Source: an uncultured Lachnospiraceae bacterium
Lineage (GTDB): Bacteria > Bacillota > Clostridia > Lachnospirales > Lachnospiraceae
Direction: 5' to 3'
Length of the DNA stretch: 37,236 nucleotides
Assembly (NCBI GenBank): GCA_937891165.1
Contig: CALAEX010000159.1
Span: 1 to 37,236, forward strand
The notes under the pieces are model-generated. The model worked only from the letters and a program-made list of their open reading frames with translations, ran no database searches and had not been told where the DNA came from. The first letter of the stretch is position 1; every line of letters starts with the position of its first letter. Shown here piece by piece: positions 6,943 through 15,937 of this stretch. The position numbers were made by a program, and so were the translations under genes.

Positions 6943-6956
6943 AAGGAGGAAAAAAC

Positions 6957-7376
6957 ATGGATTTAACTTATGAATTGAGTAAATCATTACCTAATAAATG
7001 GCTTAACCCAGACGGAAGTATAACAGACGGACAAGGTAATATAATTACACCTGCAAATGAAGCAAACGCTTTAGTATATCAAAATTCAAAGTCTATAGTG
7101 AATAAATTTGTTGACGTAGATGGAGAATCAAAAACATTAGAACAAATATCAATGGATATTTTTAATCCAGTAACAGAATTACCAGAGGTAGGTGAAAAGA
7201 ATAAAATTTACTTACTTCCTTCCGCTGACGGAACATTTGACGAATATTATTGGACAGGAGAAAAATGGGATATATTAGGTAGTGTAAGTATGGACTTATC
7301 AAATTACCCAACATTTGACCAAATGGATGCGGCTATAAACACAGCTGTTTATGGTGCTCTAGGAGGTGAGTATTAA
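6957..7376 (+). CDS. Tail fibre or receptor-binding-associated protein
   Basis: A 139-residue protein with AAGGAGG before the ATG. Its centre has LPEVGEKNKIYLLPSADGTF, then EYYWTGEKWDILGS and DLSNYPTF. This segment, 'lP-xGe-xxiYLvP...dEyiW...WE-lGs...dLs-Y', recurs in fibre and baseplate proteins of Firmicute phages as a hinge between the virion-attached part and the receptor-binding part. The protein is short, so it may be an attachment subunit for the fibres encoded next. Its stop overlaps the next start (TAATG), indicating translational coupling. Confidence 0.65.
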   Translation: MDLTYELSKSLPNKWLNPDGSITDGQGNIITPANEANALVYQNSKSIVNKFVDVDGESKTLEQISMDIFNPVTELPEVGEKNKIYLLPSADGTFDEYYWTGEKWDILGSVSMDLSNYPTFDQMDAAINTAVYGALGGEY

Positions 7377-8221
7377 TGGCTGATATTACAAACTTAAATA
7401 AATTCTTAACAGATGTAGCAGATGCCATTAGAACTAAAAATGAAACTACCGACCCTATACCAGCAGAAGAATTTGACACAGAGATATTAAAAATTGAAAC
7501 AGGGGTAATGCCAGACAGCGAATATGACCAATGTGTATTATTGACAGAAAATATATTAGGTAAAGAAATCGTATATAAACAAAATCCAGTTACCGATGGA
7601 TTATTAATGAATTTATTATCTAATAAAAATAATGGTACTACTTTCTTGGCTAATACTACTACTTGGGTTGATACTTATAACTCAACTAGTAATTCATTTC
7701 CTAATATAACTTGGAATTCATCTGATAAATCTGCTGTATTTGGAGGAAGCACTACTTGTACGACTAACATTAATTGTAGTACATTAGCAAAGGGTTATAC
7801 AATGGTGTTTAGATTTAAAGGAGCCACAGACATTGGTCATGAAGGTTGTTTATTAGGTAATAACGGATGGAATACAGATAGAGGTTTTAGAGGTATGTAT
7901 TATAATAAAAATGGTTATTGGTGGTGGACACATCGTACGACTGACGGGGTGACAATTCCTCTTTCAAAATTACCGAAAGGCAGTTATCATACGGTTGCAG
8001 TTACTTATAACGCTAGTACCGCTGAAACCATATTTTATATAGAAAATGAACTATATACAGGTGCGACTATGGTGATGAAAACTGGTAGTGATGCATTACT
8101 AATCGGTAAAGAGTATAAAAATTATAAAGGTAATTTAAGTCATTGTATAATTTATAACAGAGTTTTAACTGATACAGAGAGAACTCTAGTATATGATTAT
8201 ATAAATAAAACGATAGGATAG
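7376..8221 (+). CDS. Receptor-binding protein with LamG/concanavalin-like domain
   Basis: A 281-residue protein in two parts. Residues 1-65 form a short helical anchor (NKFLTDVADAIRTKNETTD, IPAEEFDTEIL, then SEYDQCVLLTENILGKEI) that recurs in the fibre gene at 11639. Residues about 75-281 form a LamG-like jelly roll: KGYTMVFRFKG, GYWWWTHRTTDG, KGSYHTVAVTYNAS, ETIFYIENELY, and a closing SHCIIYNRVLTDTER, the usual last strands of Laminin_G_3 domains. Such domains bind carbohydrate, so it probably binds host surface glycan. It is cotranscribed with the large fibres. Confidence 0.75.
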   Translation: MADITNLNKFLTDVADAIRTKNETTDPIPAEEFDTEILKIETGVMPDSEYDQCVLLTENILGKEIVYKQNPVTDGLLMNLLSNKNNGTTFLANTTTWVDTYNSTSNSFPNITWNSSDKSAVFGGSTTCTTNINCSTLAKGYTMVFRFKGATDIGHEGCLLGNNGWNTDRGFRGMYYNKNGYWWWTHRTTDGVTIPLSKLPKGSYHTVAVTYNASTAETIFYIENELYTGATMVMKTGSDALLIGKEYKNYKGNLSHCIIYNRVLTDTERTLVYDYINKTIG

Positions 8222-8233
8222 GAGGAATAGACA

Positions 8234-11200
8234 ATGAGTGAATTATTGACAAATTTAACCGACATATATAATGACAAACAGAAAAATCTTTTGCCTCAAA
8301 ATCTTAAACAAAATATAACTTGTTTGGGAGTTACAGGTACACTCAAAGAATTAAAAGGTCAAACCAAAACCGTTACTCCTACTGCAACTACGCAAACCGT
8401 TATGCCTGATACCAATTATAATGGTTTAACTGCGGTAACTGTAAATGGCGATGCAAATTTAGTCGGAGAAAATATAAAATCAGGTGTTACGATATTTAAT
8501 GTTACTGGTACACACGAATGTTCAACAGGGAACAACGGTGATGTGCCTGTAAAATTATTTGAAACAGAAGAAAGCATGCAAGCAGATGACGATGCTGTTC
8601 ATGATGATCTAGCTCTTGTATATAAAAACAATAAGATTCCTTTGACAGAAAGTTTGAAAATTGGAGCTATATCTATCGAGAATACAATAAATGTAGAACA
8701 ATTTACGACAAATGTGAATGCGACATGGAGATCTTCTGACAATAATCAATATCTAACATTAAACTGTTCATCTTCAGAAATTTATATCAGTGTGAGAACT
8801 TCTGACACTTCTAAAGGATTTTCTTATACTTATAATACCGAAACAGGTTTGTATGAACTATCAAGCGGTGAACCTTCGATTATTATATTTACAGAAGTCT
8901 TATTATTTGAAAATAATTTCGATCCTGTGATGGGTGAGATTCTTAAAATAAATAGTACGACACCATTAACAAATAACAGTTCTTTCAACACATTGTATTT
9001 ACCGTTAACAATTCCTGCTCCTGAAAATTCAGTGGATTCTATGGCGTATTTGTATGATGAAACAGACACTCGTGTAGGTACTATATATGTGAGTTTTTCT
9101 AAAGGAGAAGATTTTACATACGGATATGTTGATGTGTATGCTAGTAGTGTTGGGCTTTCAGTGAGTTATGAATATGATGAAGAAACTAATATGTTCACAA
9201 GACAAGGTTTAACGGTAGATGGCACAGAAATAACAGACACTTCTGTTATAAATGTGACATTATCTAGTACATTGAAAACGTTACCTGATTATAGACCTGT
9301 TTTTGCGAATATTATAACACCAAGAGATGTGTATTTTGGAGGCCTATTTAGATATGGTACACATGTCCCTGGCAACATATTAACTGGATACAAACTTACA
9401 GAAATTAGAAGTGTGACGGATAGTGCATATTTAGATGTATCATCTACTACAACAAACCAATATAGAACTAATTGGACTAAAATATGGGAGGGTTTGTTAC
9501 AGAAAACTACTACAGATGATAATTTGAAACAATATACGGCAAACCAAACATTTTTTGGGGTATATGTAAAAGACAATCGAGTTCACATGCCATTGGTTGC
9601 AAGTTCTATTAATACAAGTCTTAGTGCGATAGAATATAAAATTCCAGATTCAATGAGCAAAGATGGTGCAATAAATGGGTTATGTTTATGTAATAATAAC
9701 ACGGGCGTTGCTACATTGTACGATGTGTCAATAGATTTATTTACGTATGAAACTACGGTAGATATAATAGTGAAAGATGTTGCTTATGAAAATGGAAAGC
9801 CTTTATCATTTGATATGGGCGATGTAAGTACTATGTATTTATTAGGTGCAATTCGTTTTAATAATGGTAAAATTCAATATACTCCATTTACGTATAATAA
9901 ATGCACAATAAATATAATATATCAGGTGAGTGCGACTTATTGGTCATTTAGGTCATTATATACACCAGCAGTAGTGAATCCAGAGATAACTGAATATATG
10001 CCAGCTTACACTCAATTAACAGATGTGGCGGAGAACGAGGTCTTACCTAAATTAACTATATATGGTAAAAATGGGGTTATTACTGGGGACGGTTCTATTT
10101 ATGGTAATTTAGATGCTACTACTGTGAAAAAAGACTTATTTGGTATAACTACAACAAAAACACAACATACTAAATATGGAATGCACTTTCCTGCGGTTGG
10201 TTCTGCATCCAGCGATTATCAAACCTTATATGCAAACAAACTAACATACTGGAAAGATAATGGTTTATTGCCTGGTGAAACTACTTACTTTGATGTATCT
10301 GAATTAGATACGTCTTTGAGAAATTATACAAGTACGGAACGTTTCTATAATTCAGCAAAAGACAGATTCATTAATAATTCTACAGGAACCGTGAAGATAC
10401 AAAATGACACTAGTACTTTATATACGTTATCTGAATTATCTGCCAAAAAGCATATTTACACTGATGGTACATACGTGTATTCATACTGTAAAAACACAAC
10501 AAACAATACGTATTGCTTATATAAAATCAATTTAACAGATGGTACATATAGCTCTGTGTATGATTCGATAAATGTGACAGGTTATAGTGGAAAAGAACAG
10601 ATTTATCCTAAAGTTTTATTTAACCGATATATTTGTTTATGGCATACTTATGTATGTACGACTGCTGTGAATTCTGTGTATCCTAGAGAAGATAGAATTT
10701 ATGTATATGATACTTTAAATAATAAAGGGGTTGAGCTGGTAAATCATACACATAACTCTGAATATAAATATACAAGTTATAATTCTTGTATAATTTCATG
10801 GACAGATAATCGAATATATGCCAAATTACATGCGGCAATACCTACGAGTTCGAGTGGAGGAAACAGCGGTAAATGGGTAGGATATTGCACAATTCCAAGC
10901 ATGGCAAAAACTGCAATATGCGATAATTTGTCTAGTCAAATAAGTTGGTATGGTGCATACATATATGCTACGTTTGGAAACTCTATATCATACAATAATG
11001 AACCATATCTTATAACAAGTAAAACAACAAATAATTATAATTATGGAGCAGGAGATTTCGAATTGATAAAAATGGCAGAATATAACATATCCCCTTCAGA
11101 TGTTCGTTATGTGGCAAGAATTAATTGGACTGAAACTTTCCCTAAAAAAGGAGAATATAATTTAGTTAGATTACCTTGTGATGCAAATAAATATTTGTTG

Positions 11201-11611
11201 GTAACTAAAGAAAATGACTATAAGTTGATGGTTACAAAGTGTAAAATAACTTTGAATGGACATGTATTTACATTTACGCCTTTTGGTCCAGTGTATAATA
11301 TTAACACAGCATATACATACTTTAGATGGTGGAATAAATCAGGTGGTTCAAATGACATACTTACATACTTCAGTACTTTATCAGGAGGATATTCTTCTAG
11401 TGGAGGAGATTTCGCTCCAGAAAAATTTAACTATGATAGTACAGATGATAATAGTTTATTAGAAGCAACTTATAGTAATGGTTACACTGGTACGGTGAAA
11501 TTAAGAAATTTGAAAAATTGTGAAAATAAAGATGCTGATTTTACTTATTTAATAACAGGTACAAATTGTCTGATAATACACTCAGATGACATGACTCCAT
11601 TTGTATCGTAA
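8234..11611 (+). CDS. Large tail fibre with predicted beta-propeller-like C-terminus
   Basis: A 1125-residue protein with AGGAGG before the ATG. Residues 1-95 carry a fibre anchor (DKQKNLLPQNLKQNITCLGV) and a widespread phage tail element of the type KTVTPTATTQTV-x-PD-x-NYNGLTAVTVNGDANL then SGVTIFNVTGT. KLFETEESMQADDD (107-120) is shared with the fibre at 11639. The middle is beta-rich and unrecognised. At residue 610 YGKNGVITG begins a conserved joint, also present in the 11639 fibre. The following ~450 residues show repeated aromatic strands such as HIYTDGTYVYSY, NTYCLYKINLTDGTY and EDRIYVYDTLNN, which suggests a beta-propeller. It probably recognises the host surface. Confidence 0.75.
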   Translation: MSELLTNLTDIYNDKQKNLLPQNLKQNITCLGVTGTLKELKGQTKTVTPTATTQTVMPDTNYNGLTAVTVNGDANLVGENIKSGVTIFNVTGTHECSTGNNGDVPVKLFETEESMQADDDAVHDDLALVYKNNKIPLTESLKIGAISIENTINVEQFTTNVNATWRSSDNNQYLTLNCSSSEIYISVRTSDTSKGFSYTYNTETGLYELSSGEPSIIIFTEVLLFENNFDPVMGEILKINSTTPLTNNSSFNTLYLPLTIPAPENSVDSMAYLYDETDTRVGTIYVSFSKGEDFTYGYVDVYASSVGLSVSYEYDEETNMFTRQGLTVDGTEITDTSVINVTLSSTLKTLPDYRPVFANIITPRDVYFGGLFRYGTHVPGNILTGYKLTEIRSVTDSAYLDVSSTTTNQYRTNWTKIWEGLLQKTTTDDNLKQYTANQTFFGVYVKDNRVHMPLVASSINTSLSAIEYKIPDSMSKDGAINGLCLCNNNTGVATLYDVSIDLFTYETTVDIIVKDVAYENGKPLSFDMGDVSTMYLLGAIRFNNGKIQYTPFTYNKCTINIIYQVSATYWSFRSLYTPAVVNPEITEYMPAYTQLTDVAENEVLPKLTIYGKNGVITGDGSIYGNLDATTVKKDLFGITTTKTQHTKYGMHFPAVGSASSDYQTLYANKLTYWKDNGLLPGETTYFDVSELDTSLRNYTSTERFYNSAKDRFINNSTGTVKIQNDTSTLYTLSELSAKKHIYTDGTYVYSYCKNTTNNTYCLYKINLTDGTYSSVYDSINVTGYSGKEQIYPKVLFNRYICLWHTYVCTTAVNSVYPREDRIYVYDTLNNKGVELVNHTHNSEYKYTSYNSCIISWTDNRIYAKLHAAIPTSSSGGNSGKWVGYCTIPSMAKTAICDNLSSQISWYGAYIYATFGNSISYNNEPYLITSKTTNNYNYGAGDFELIKMAEYNISPSDVRYVARINWTETFPKKGEYNLVRLPCDANKYLLVTKENDYKLMVTKCKITLNGHVFTFTPFGPVYNINTAYTYFRWWNKSGGSNDILTYFSTLSGGYSSSGGDFAPEKFNYDSTDDNSLLEATYSNGYTGTVKLRNLKNCENKDADFTYLITGTNCLIIHSDDMTPFVS
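8548..8589 (+). repeat. 42-bp exact repeat, copy 1 (fibre module joint)
   Basis: This segment is identical base for base to 11788-11829, 3240 bp downstream. It encodes KLFETEESMQAD in both fibre genes. Flanking DNA diverges at once, the pattern expected of a recombination point or recent module copying. Confidence 0.9.
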
Positions 11612-11638
11612 TAAAAGAATAAAGAAAGGAGAACAAAA

Positions 11639-14257
11639 ATGGCAGATATAACGAACTTAAGTAATTTTTTAACTGATATTGCAAACGCAATCAGAACTAA
11701 AAAAGAAACCACCGATACAATTGCTGCTGAGGATTTCGATACAGAAATCCTTGGCATTACAACAGGAGGCTCTACTGAAACAACAGGTGTAAAATTATTT
11801 GAAACAGAAGAAAGCATGCAAGCAGATGAAACTGCTGAAGAAGGTGATTTAGCGATTATATATAGAGGCGATATTCAAAACATGACAGCCACTTTACATG
11901 CGCAAGTTATTAATTTTCCAGATACCGTGACATTGCCAAGTGCTTTCACAAGCTCTGTATATTGTATGTTTAGAGGCGAAACAGGTATGGCAGATGTTCA
12001 GGTACAACTTTCTAAAACCAGATTCAGACTGTCTGGGTATCTTTCATCTGGTTCAGTCAGCGTTAATTATACAAGTACTGACGGTATTAATTATACAAGA
12101 AGTTCTGCAAAAGACTCAGTTGATTTTAAAGAACCAATTTATTGTTATTATCCAGAAGAATGGAATGATGCCCTAGGTTATTTCATGCAAATTGGTGGAA
12201 TGTCATTTGACGGATTATTTGAATATCAACAATTTAATGATGAAAATAAACTAGTTATGTATGGAGGTATATATTACGACAGTGGAACTAAACATGCAGA
12301 CGAATATGTGTTAAATGATTATACTGTGAAAGTTAAACCATTACTTAGCACAATTTCAACACTACATTCATTTATTCGTGCTTTGTTGCTAGTATATAAA
12401 GACGGTAAGCTATATGTATATGGAACAGAGGATAATACGTCTAATGGGCTAGTAGTAAATACGATAAATAAATATTGTATAAGTGTAATTAGTAAAAATA
12501 GTTCAACCACGGTATATAAATATGAATTAAATCCTGATGAAGGTACTTATACAGAACAAGTATTAACAAATTCTACTCCATCATATTCAGGTTCAACTAC
12601 TAAAGATTTTGATTTTGGTGATATAACTGATGGATATGTTGCAGGTATAAATGCGTCTAATATCGATGCGTTTTATAGTACAGTATGGCTTTACTATGAG
12701 GACAGCACTAGATACCAGGCTAATTTCACGAATAAAATAGGAGTATCTACTGCGTATTTAACCGCACCTAATCAATTTACTTTAACTAAAAGTAAGATGT
12801 TACCAGGTGTTGTTGGTTATGGTAAAAATGGTGTCATTACTGGTACAGACGGTATATATGAACAGTTAGATTATGACCTAGTAAATTTACAAACTTTGAA
12901 TAAAGCTAATGAATTTGAATTAGTACAAGTAGGTCCGTCATCAATGAGTATTACACCAAGTAGTTCACGAAAATCTGCATTAAAAGATAAAGATTACTTT
13001 GGTTTTCATAATGAAATAGATTTATATAACACACCAGATTTTACTTTATACACAGAAGAAGCCGTTAACACAAGTACTGTAAATCTTAATTATGCTTATT
13101 TAGATTATGATGCACGAAGAATTTACGCACCAGTAGTTGGAACAAGCTCCGCAGTTACTCGTAGTTTTAAAATGAATGTGTTAGATATGGACACTGGTGA
13201 TATATTAAATACTACAGAACTTTTAGATGAAACAGACTTATCAAATGCAAGGGTATATAATTTATTTAAACTTGGCAATTATATATACTTACCTATAGGA
13301 GTACAATCTTCTGTTAGCTCTAAAGACGCAGCCGTGAAATTGTATAAATATGATATTGCTAATAATAAAATTACTATTCAATATAAAGTCACTACAACAA
13401 CTTTAGGAGGTGGTACTACTTCTGGGTCATATGTGGGAACTGTAGATGCTTCTGGTAATCTTTATGCGTTAGCAACGTCTAGTGGTGGTAGCAGTAGTAC
13501 ACAATATTTAAGCAAAATAACTATGTCGGGTAGTGTCACTAGAATAGGAACATTTAGTAACTTAACTAATTTTACACGTAACTTCTTCCCTAGTAAATAC
13601 ATTATGTTTTATGATAGTACAGACCATTTTTATGCGTATGATACAGAAACAAACACTAAAATACGTATTCCGATAGACTATTCTGGTAGTGATTCTTCTG
13701 GTGCACCTAGAACAGTAAAAGTATTTGAAGCAGGAACAGATACAGTTATTGTAGCGTACTTCATGAATGATTTATATGTAGCGATTATTGATGAAAATAA
13801 ACACGCCACGGCTAAATATCAAGATCGTACAAAGGTCTCTAACGCAGAAGCTTATGCAACTGATACAGTGCCATCAGTTTATTTAGAAACAGAAAAAGTA
13901 TGTTTTGTATCTGGCAGATATGGTATGGTTTGTATAGATATAGAGAATATAACAATTACAACTATACTGGAATTAGACGAATATAATTCAATGTACGATT
14001 TAAAATTCCATAAAAATTATGTAGATTATAAATCTATTCGAAGTAATACATTGTATAGCGGAAAATGTCTTCCTATAATAGTAGAACCATTATTAAACAG
14101 TGATTTTTTCGCATACAAAAGTAATGGTCAAATTAATGTTAGACCAAGTGACTTTGCAAGATTATTTGCAGAATCTAGCTCAGACGGACCAATATCACAA
14201 GAAGAATATGATGTAGCCATAGATACTGCAAATGAAATTCTAGGTGAGGAGGTATAG
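11639..14257 (+). CDS. Second large tail fibre, mosaic of upstream fibre genes
   Basis: An 872-residue protein with AAAGGAG before the ATG. Its N-terminus (MADITNLSNFLTDIANAIRT) matches the anchor of the LamG protein at 7376. KLFETEESMQAD and, from residue 394, YGKNGVITGTDGIY match the large fibre at 8234. Its last residues (QEEYDVAIDTANEILGEEV) resemble the hinge of the LamG protein, as if that domain had been cut off. Residues about 460-830 have repeated strand pairs (ARRIYAPVVG, NYIYLPIGV, AVKLYKYDIANNK, NLYALATSSGG) fitting a beta-propeller. A role in binding an alternative receptor is likely. Confidence 0.72.
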   Translation: MADITNLSNFLTDIANAIRTKKETTDTIAAEDFDTEILGITTGGSTETTGVKLFETEESMQADETAEEGDLAIIYRGDIQNMTATLHAQVINFPDTVTLPSAFTSSVYCMFRGETGMADVQVQLSKTRFRLSGYLSSGSVSVNYTSTDGINYTRSSAKDSVDFKEPIYCYYPEEWNDALGYFMQIGGMSFDGLFEYQQFNDENKLVMYGGIYYDSGTKHADEYVLNDYTVKVKPLLSTISTLHSFIRALLLVYKDGKLYVYGTEDNTSNGLVVNTINKYCISVISKNSSTTVYKYELNPDEGTYTEQVLTNSTPSYSGSTTKDFDFGDITDGYVAGINASNIDAFYSTVWLYYEDSTRYQANFTNKIGVSTAYLTAPNQFTLTKSKMLPGVVGYGKNGVITGTDGIYEQLDYDLVNLQTLNKANEFELVQVGPSSMSITPSSSRKSALKDKDYFGFHNEIDLYNTPDFTLYTEEAVNTSTVNLNYAYLDYDARRIYAPVVGTSSAVTRSFKMNVLDMDTGDILNTTELLDETDLSNARVYNLFKLGNYIYLPIGVQSSVSSKDAAVKLYKYDIANNKITIQYKVTTTTLGGGTTSGSYVGTVDASGNLYALATSSGGSSSTQYLSKITMSGSVTRIGTFSNLTNFTRNFFPSKYIMFYDSTDHFYAYDTETNTKIRIPIDYSGSDSSGAPRTVKVFEAGTDTVIVAYFMNDLYVAIIDENKHATAKYQDRTKVSNAEAYATDTVPSVYLETEKVCFVSGRYGMVCIDIENITITTILELDEYNSMYDLKFHKNYVDYKSIRSNTLYSGKCLPIIVEPLLNSDFFAYKSNGQINVRPSDFARLFAESSSDGPISQEEYDVAIDTANEILGEEV
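11788..11829 (+). repeat. 42-bp exact repeat, copy 2 (fibre module joint)
   Basis: Perfect match to 8548-8589, in the same reading frame and encoding the same peptide. A crossover between the two copies would delete or duplicate about 3.2 kb and fuse the fibres. Confidence 0.9.
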
Positions 14258-14260
14258 TAT

Positions 14261-14425
14261 ATGATAAAAAGAGAGTTGAAAAATGTGATCATAATTGACG
14301 CAGATGAAGGTAAATACTTAGCTATTCCAAATGTAGGAAGCAGTGAAGAATTGATAGGACTACCAGAAAGAATGATACTTAAAAAAACAGATAGAATTCC
14401 TGAATTTGTAGAAAGAGAGGTATAA
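14261..14425 (+). CDS. Small acidic protein in the fibre cluster
   Basis: A 54-residue ORF read from the DNA, starting at ATG 14261 after GGTGAGGAGGT (about 14243-14252), which overlaps the end of the large fibre. The sequence MIKRELKNVIIIDADEGKYL then AIPNVGSSEELIGLPER has a strand-rich start and no recognisable domain. It ends three bases before the next start. It may be a fibre assembly factor or small structural subunit. Coding is supported by the strong ribosome binding site and the tight fit between two genes. Confidence 0.65.
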   Translation: MIKRELKNVIIIDADEGKYLAIPNVGSSEELIGLPERMILKKTDRIPEFVEREV

Positions 14426-14428
14426 TAA

Positions 14429-15277
14429 ATGGCAAATGAATTACAAGAAAAATTAGATGCGATTTTAGAAGACAAAAATACTAATCTTTTACCAGAACAT
14501 CTTAAGGCAGGGGTAACCTGTCTTGGGATAGAAGGTGCAATGCAGGCTGGTATTGATACCAGTGATGCTACAGCAACAGCTCAAGATATAGTTTCTCCTA
14601 AAACTGCATATGTAAATGGCGAAAAACTTACTGGTACAATACAAGAAAGAAGAAATACACAATATTTGATACCTGTTTCAGAAGCTACTGTAAAGACCGA
14701 GAATAAAACTAGTGAGTTAATTATGACAGCGGCGGTTGTGAATAATGGCAATAGTTATGTTATAGATGGAAGTAATGAACTGCAAGCCAGTTCATCTTAC
14801 GAAGCTGTCGCAGAAGCCATTGGTTTAACCGCTGATAAAATAGTAAGTGGTAATACCGTTTTAGGAGTAGAAGGAACAGCGGAAGCAGGAGGGTCTCAAT
14901 ACGAAGAAATAAAACTTAGTGAACTACAAGTAGGAGATAATATTATAGGTATAAGAGTTAAAGGTAAACCTACTGAAGTGACAGATGAAAGCCTGCCAGT
15001 GTTTGAAGAAGTACAAGGTGAAATGAATGGATTAGTTTGGACAAGTATGTATTCTGACGGAGAAGATAGTAATAGATTATATCTTATGTGCAATGGTATG
15101 ATGGGAGGAACTAATTATGGTGGTGGTTCGGTATTGTTTAAACGTGTAGGCACGACTTGGACAGCCTTGAACGATATGGAACTGTATATACTGACTTCTC
15201 CAATGCCAATTGGTTATATTAATCCTACGGATATACCTAAACTAGATGGTTGTATATCTGTGATAAAAGTAAAATAA
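14429..15277 (+). CDS. Short tail fibre or adhesin-like protein
   Basis: A 282-residue protein. Its N-terminus (KLDAILEDKNTNLLPEHLKA then GVTCLGIEGA) is paralogous to the first 35 residues of the large fibre at 8234, where DKQKNLLPQNLKQNITCLGV occupies the same place. Two further Gly-rich turns (YVNGEKLTGTI, SGNTVLGVEGTA) continue the small beta-hairpin repeat common in fibre shafts. The C-terminal ~120 residues (from SQYEEIKLSELQVGDNI) are an unassigned beta domain with Gly/Tyr-rich loops. It is the last fibre gene before the agr-like module. Confidence 0.68.
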   Translation: MANELQEKLDAILEDKNTNLLPEHLKAGVTCLGIEGAMQAGIDTSDATATAQDIVSPKTAYVNGEKLTGTIQERRNTQYLIPVSEATVKTENKTSELIMTAAVVNNGNSYVIDGSNELQASSSYEAVAEAIGLTADKIVSGNTVLGVEGTAEAGGSQYEEIKLSELQVGDNIIGIRVKGKPTEVTDESLPVFEEVQGEMNGLVWTSMYSDGEDSNRLYLMCNGMMGGTNYGGGSVLFKRVGTTWTALNDMELYILTSPMPIGYINPTDIPKLDGCISVIKVK

Positions 15278-15305
15278 ATTAAATAATAGGAAGGTTGAAA
15301 ATTAA

Positions 15306-15863
15306 ATGAATTTATTACAAATATTAATAGGACAAATACCAGAAGCAGTGTATTTTGCATTGTTTCTGGTACTAACAAAAGAATTAAAACACAAGAGATT
15401 AGTTTTAGTAGGTTTGATGATATTAGAATATTTATTATTAAAATCGATATTTGTGTTCAATGTGTGGTTTCAAATTAGTTATACTATTGTGACATTTATA
15501 ATTTTAAAATTATTATACAAAGAAAAGTCACAAGTTACAGATATTTTTACATTTGGTATAGCGAGTATTGTGCTGATATTAATTAGTTTTCTAGCGTATA
15601 TAGTAGTAAGTTTATTTACTACAAATACAATAATAGGAAACATTATACAGAAACTAATGCTATTTGGTAGTTTATTTTTGTTTAGACACAAACTACCAAG
15701 AATACAAAAATTATACAAACATCTGTGGAACAGACAAGATAAAGTAAAGAAACCAATAAAGTCCACAACATTTAGAGCGCTTAATTTAGTAATATTTAAT
15801 GCAAGTTTTGTAATTATTAATTTAGGTATGTTGTTTGCTTTATTTATAAGGGAGGTGTTGTAG
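15306..15863 (+). CDS. Six-TM protein resembling the sensor half of AgrC, no kinase
   Basis: A 185-residue integral membrane protein. Six hydrophobic segments are visible at about 6-24, 31-50, 53-71, 80-102, 108-127 and 158-183, with a basic cytosolic loop (KLPRIQKLYKHLWNRQDKVKK) before the last. The number, spacing and size match the peptide-sensing N-terminal domain of AgrC-type histidine kinases. There is no dimerisation helix, His box or ATPase domain, so it could be a receptor-like, immunity or decoy protein. AGGAAGG precedes the ATG at about 12 nt. Its stop (TAG) is one base before the 17-codon peptide start. The AgrC link is inferred from topology and from the AgrB-like neighbour. Confidence 0.6.
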   Translation: MNLLQILIGQIPEAVYFALFLVLTKELKHKRLVLVGLMILEYLLLKSIFVFNVWFQISYTIVTFIILKLLYKEKSQVTDIFTFGIASIVLILISFLAYIVVSLFTTNTIIGNIIQKLMLFGSLFLFRHKLPRIQKLYKHLWNRQDKVKKPIKSTTFRALNLVIFNASFVIINLGMLFALFIREVL

Positions 15864-15864
15864 T

Positions 15865-15918
15865 ATGGAACCTTGGGATAGCTGGTTTTGGTTCTTCAGT
15901 GCTGAAGACGGAGAATAA
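15865..15918 (+). CDS. 17-residue aromatic peptide, candidate signal peptide precursor
   Basis: The ORF encodes MEPWDSWFWFFSAEDGE. A strong ribosome binding site, GGGAGGTG (15850-15857), lies seven bases before the ATG, and the start follows the upstream stop by one base. The core D-S-W-F-W-F-F is very hydrophobic and the tail A-E-D-G-E is acidic. AgrD precursors likewise have a hydrophobic ring segment followed by an acidic C-terminal part. There is no Cys, but Ser6 could form a lactone as in some staphylococcal autoinducers. The usual amphipathic leader of AgrD is missing, so the role as a pheromone precursor is a hypothesis. That it is translated is well supported by the ribosome binding site and spacing. 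Confidence 0.55.
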   Translation: MEPWDSWFWFFSAEDGE

Positions 15919-15937
15919 TTGAAAGAAGGGAATAGTC

